Position numbers and translations under genes: made by a program | Assembly: GCA_017632695.1 (NCBI GenBank) | Contig: JAGBQS010000054.1 | Location: 1 to 6,404 of the forward strand | DNA from: Bacteroidales bacterium | Lineage (GTDB): Bacteria; Bacteroidota; Bacteroidia; Bacteroidales; UBA3663 | Length of the DNA: 6,404 bases | Direction of reading: 5' to 3' | Notes under the pieces: generated by a model | Told to the model about the DNA's origin: nothing | Database searches by the model: none | The model's input: the letters and a program-made list of their open reading frames with translations, nothing else | Shown here: positions 4,032 to 6,404 of the stretch, piece after piece | How the letters are laid out: each line of letters starts with the position of its first letter | Position numbering within the stretch: the stretch's first letter is position 1

Positions 4032-6404
4032 GTGTACAATTTAAGTCAAATATCAGAAATACTGGATTGCCCTTTGCGCGGAAACCGTCTGGCCAGCGCT
4101 ACAACCCAGCCGCAAGTAAGCATTCTGCTGACCGACAGTCGCAGTTTGTCCTTTGCCAGCCAAACGCTGTTTTTTGCCCTGGTTACCTCCAAGGGCGACG
4201 GACACAAATACGTGCTCGCTTTGTATCAGAAAGGAGTGAGGGCTTTTGTGATCAGCCAATCGAATGAAGTGTTCCGAAACACCTGTCCGGAAGCCTGGTT
4301 CCTCGTTGTGTCCGATACGCTGGCTGCCCTGCAGCGCCTGACCGCCTTTCATAGGCAGCAGTTCTCGCTGCCTGTAGTAGGCATTACGGGCTCGAACGGC
4401 AAGACCATTGTCAAGGAATGGCTTTATCAGCTGCTGCACGACGTGAGGAGCATCGTCCGTTCACCGCGCAGTTTTAACAGTCAGATCGGCGTGCCGCTCA
4501 GCGTCTGGCAGATTGAGCCGGGCAACGACCTGGCGCTGTTCGAGGCAGGAATCAGCCAGCCTGACGAGATGGAGCGGCTGGAGAAGATCATTCGTCCGAC
4601 TATCGGTATTCTTACCAATATCGGTACCGCGCATGCAGCAGGCTTCGACAGCCAGAACCAGAAACTGTTCGAGAAACTGCAGCTTTTCCGTAATGCCGAT
4701 GTGATTATCTACAATGCCGATATCCCGGGTATCAGCGATGCGCTGGAACTGGCCGGTGTCGGAGCCCGCAGTATGGCCTGGACCCGCCGGCGTAAGGAAG
4801 CGCAGATCAATGTGCATCAGGTGGAACGCAATGAGAACGAGACCCGTGTAACCTATTCGTCGCTGGCCTTCGATGGCGAGTTTACGATACAGATGACCGA
4901 TGATGCCTCGTTGGAAAATGCCATGAATTGTCTGGCGCTGATGATTTATCTGGGATTCGGCCCCGATGACATCCGGCAGCGCATGAAGCGTCTGACTCCC
5001 CTGGCCATGCGCCTGGAAGTGATTGAGGGAAAACGGGGCTGCCTGCTTATCAACGATGCCTATAGCAACGATCTGACCTCGCTCGAGATGGCTTTGGAGT
5101 TCCAGAAACGGCGTTCGTCGGCTGCCCTGACCAATACGCTCATCATCTCAGATATCCTGCAGGCCGACATGGACGATAAGCACCGATACACCAAACTGGC
5201 ACAACTGTGTCAGGTATATAATCTCACGAAGCTGATCGGAATAGGCGAGGTGTCGGTCAGAAACGAGTCCCTGCTCAGGTCGCAGTTCGGCCAGATGGGT
5301 CGGAACATCGAACTCCATGTGTTCCCTACTACCGCCGACTTCCTTGAAAGCCCAGAACCGAACCGGTTCCAGAACGAACTGATCCTCCTGAAGGGCGCAC
5401 GTTCTTTCCAGTTTGAACGTATCGGCGAAGCCTTGCAGTTGCGTCGGCATGAAACCATCATGGAGATCGACCTCGATGCGATAGTCCATAACCTGAACCG
5501 CTATCGCAGCCACCTCCTTCCGGAAACCAAGCTGACCTGCATGGTGAAGGCGTTCGGCTACGGAACGGGCAGTTATGAGCTTGCCAAGACCCTGCAGGAT
5601 CAGAATGTGGATTATCTGGCTGTAGCTGTAGCCGATGAAGGTGCCGACTTGCGCCGTCAGGGCATCCGGGTGCCTATACTTGTAATGAATCCCGAGATGT
5701 CGACTTTCCGTACCATCATCGAGAACCGCTTGGAACCGGAGGTGTACAGCTTCCGGTTACTGAAGGCCTTCATACAGGAAACCCTTTCGATGGGAGTGAT
5801 GCATTATCCCATTCACATCAAGATTGATTCAGGCATGCACCGTTTGGGTTTCCAGCAGCCCGAAATTGCAGAACTGATTGCCTTGCTGAAGTCGCAGGAT
5901 GCCGTTGAGGTTCGCAGTGTGTTCAGCCACTTTGCTACGGCCGACGATCCGGATCAGGAGGCTTTCGTCCACGAGCAGAAACGTCGCTTTGATGCGTGTG
6001 CCGACCGGATTACAGCTGCCTTCAGGCATCCTATCCTGCGTCATATATGCAATTCGGCAGGCATCGAGAAATATCCGCAGTACCAGATGGAGATGTGCCG
6101 TCTGGGTATCGGTCTGTACGGCTTCGAGGCATCGGAGATTCCGATGGATCTGGAGCCTGTGGCATCGCTCAAGACCACCATTCTTCAAATCAAGCAGATC
6201 CCTGCTACCGAGACCGTAGGTTATATGCGTAACGGCAAACTGACTCGCGACAGTCGCATCGCTATGGTGCCGATCGGTTATGCCGACGGCTACGACCGGC
6301 GTTTGGGTAACGGACACGCCTCGATGGTGGTTGAAGGTAAGCGCTGCCCGACGGTGGGAAACGTCTGCATGGATGTGACCTTCCTGGATGTGACGGACTG
6401 CCCG
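4032..6404 (+). CDS. murF-alr: Bifunctional MurF ligase / alanine racemase fusion (3' end cut by window)
   Basis: A cytoplasmic peptidoglycan-precursor enzyme. The MurF half joins D-Ala-D-Ala to UDP-MurNAc-tripeptide using ATP; the Alr half is a PLP-dependent racemase making D-Ala from L-Ala. 791 codons are open to the right edge; such fusions usually run about 820-840, so only a short C-terminus is missing. MurF half (1 to about 460): N-terminal uridine-binding region with TDSRSL (34-39) and LFFAL (46-50); ATP P-loop GITGSNGKT (117-125); SFNSQIGVPLS (147-157); EAGIS (171-175); TNIGTAHAAGF (195-205) with the likely carbamylated Lys at 215; C-terminal domain INDAYSNDLTSLEMAL (340-355). Alr half (from about 477): EIDLDAIVHNL, PLP-lysine motif MVKAFGYG with Lys506, KIDSGMHRLGF (597-607), HFATAD (633-638), RLGIGLYG (690-697), VGYMR with likely catalytic Tyr731, IGYADGYDR (748-756) and VCMD (778-781). 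The start is GTG 4032: an in-frame TAA at 4026-4028 bars extension and MYNLSQISEIL matches the family N-terminus. No ATG gives a full-length product. Confidence 0.93.
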   Translation, partial: MYNLSQISEILDCPLRGNRLASATTQPQVSILLTDSRSLSFASQTLFFALVTSKGDGHKYVLALYQKGVRAFVISQSNEVFRNTCPEAWFLVVSDTLAALQRLTAFHRQQFSLPVVGITGSNGKTIVKEWLYQLLHDVRSIVRSPRSFNSQIGVPLSVWQIEPGNDLALFEAGISQPDEMERLEKIIRPTIGILTNIGTAHAAGFDSQNQKLFEKLQLFRNADVIIYNADIPGISDALELAGVGARSMAWTRRRKEAQINVHQVERNENETRVTYSSLAFDGEFTIQMTDDASLENAMNCLALMIYLGFGPDDIRQRMKRLTPLAMRLEVIEGKRGCLLINDAYSNDLTSLEMALEFQKRRSSAALTNTLIISDILQADMDDKHRYTKLAQLCQVYNLTKLIGIGEVSVRNESLLRSQFGQMGRNIELHVFPTTADFLESPEPNRFQNELILLKGARSFQFERIGEALQLRRHETIMEIDLDAIVHNLNRYRSHLLPETKLTCMVKAFGYGTGSYELAKTLQDQNVDYLAVAVADEGADLRRQGIRVPILVMNPEMSTFRTIIENRLEPEVYSFRLLKAFIQETLSMGVMHYPIHIKIDSGMHRLGFQQPEIAELIALLKSQDAVEVRSVFSHFATADDPDQEAFVHEQKRRFDACADRITAAFRHPILRHICNSAGIEKYPQYQMEMCRLGIGLYGFEASEIPMDLEPVASLKTTILQIKQIPATETVGYMRNGKLTRDSRIAMVPIGYADGYDRRLGNGHASMVVEGKRCPTVGNVCMDVTFLDVTDCP

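Noticed and set aside
4053..5513. Several 118-128 codon minus-strand frames within murF-alr
   Set aside because: They are shadows of the intact MurF reading frame, without domains or supporting signals.
5829..6317. 162-codon open frame on the minus strand opposite the alanine racemase half
   Set aside because: It is in the same antisense phase as the real codons, and the sense strand carries all the Alr motifs. There is no promoter or domain to support it.
1..6404. CRISPR array, tRNA/rRNA, insertion sequence or attachment site
   Set aside because: I saw no regularly spaced repeats, RNA-gene signatures, transposase motifs or terminal inverted repeats in any gap.

Overview
The window looks like chromosomal DNA of a Bacteroidales-type bacterium (phylum Bacteroidota). 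Four signs support this. The promoters follow the Bacteroides pattern (TTTG about 20 bp upstream of TAnnTTTG) rather than -35/-10. Shine-Dalgarno sequences are weak or absent. There is a DUF3078 outer-membrane protein, a family I know mainly from this phylum. MurF and alanine racemase are fused into one polypeptide, an arrangement known from this phylum. Genes are of middling GC and the gaps are AT-rich. I cannot name a genus.

Layout: (1) 1-99, minus strand: the first 33 codons of a gene of unknown function with an N-terminal membrane segment. (2) 100-372: AT-rich gap with a near-perfect minus-strand promoter (232-263) and a roughly 125-nt leader that contains a hairpin. (3) 373-1320, minus: DUF3078 predicted outer-membrane beta-barrel. 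(4) 1321-1482: gap with a promoter for DUF3078 and a possible terminator for the gene upstream. (5) 1483-3834, minus: secreted glycoside hydrolase family 2 enzyme, probably a beta-galactosidase. (6) 3835-4031: divergent intergenic region with a -7 box for the hydrolase on the minus strand, a complete promoter on the plus strand, and a perfect 7-bp palindrome in the plus-strand leader. (7) 4032-6404, plus: murF-alr fusion starting at GTG and running off the right edge. No gap exceeds 300 bases.

The genes do not form one pathway. Each appears to have its own promoter. MurF-Alr is an essential cytoplasmic peptidoglycan enzyme: its racemase half makes D-alanine and its MurF half adds D-Ala-D-Ala to the UDP-MurNAc-tripeptide. 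The GH2 enzyme acts on glycans outside the cytoplasm, and no SusC/SusD or regulator gene lies beside it here. DUF3078 is an envelope protein of unknown role.

I found no convincing new multi-gene system. The points most worth a second look are the leader of murF-alr (promoter, palindrome and a short in-frame upstream ORF ending 3 nt before the GTG start), the unusually short second domain of the GH2 enzyme, and the structured leader upstream of the left-edge gene.
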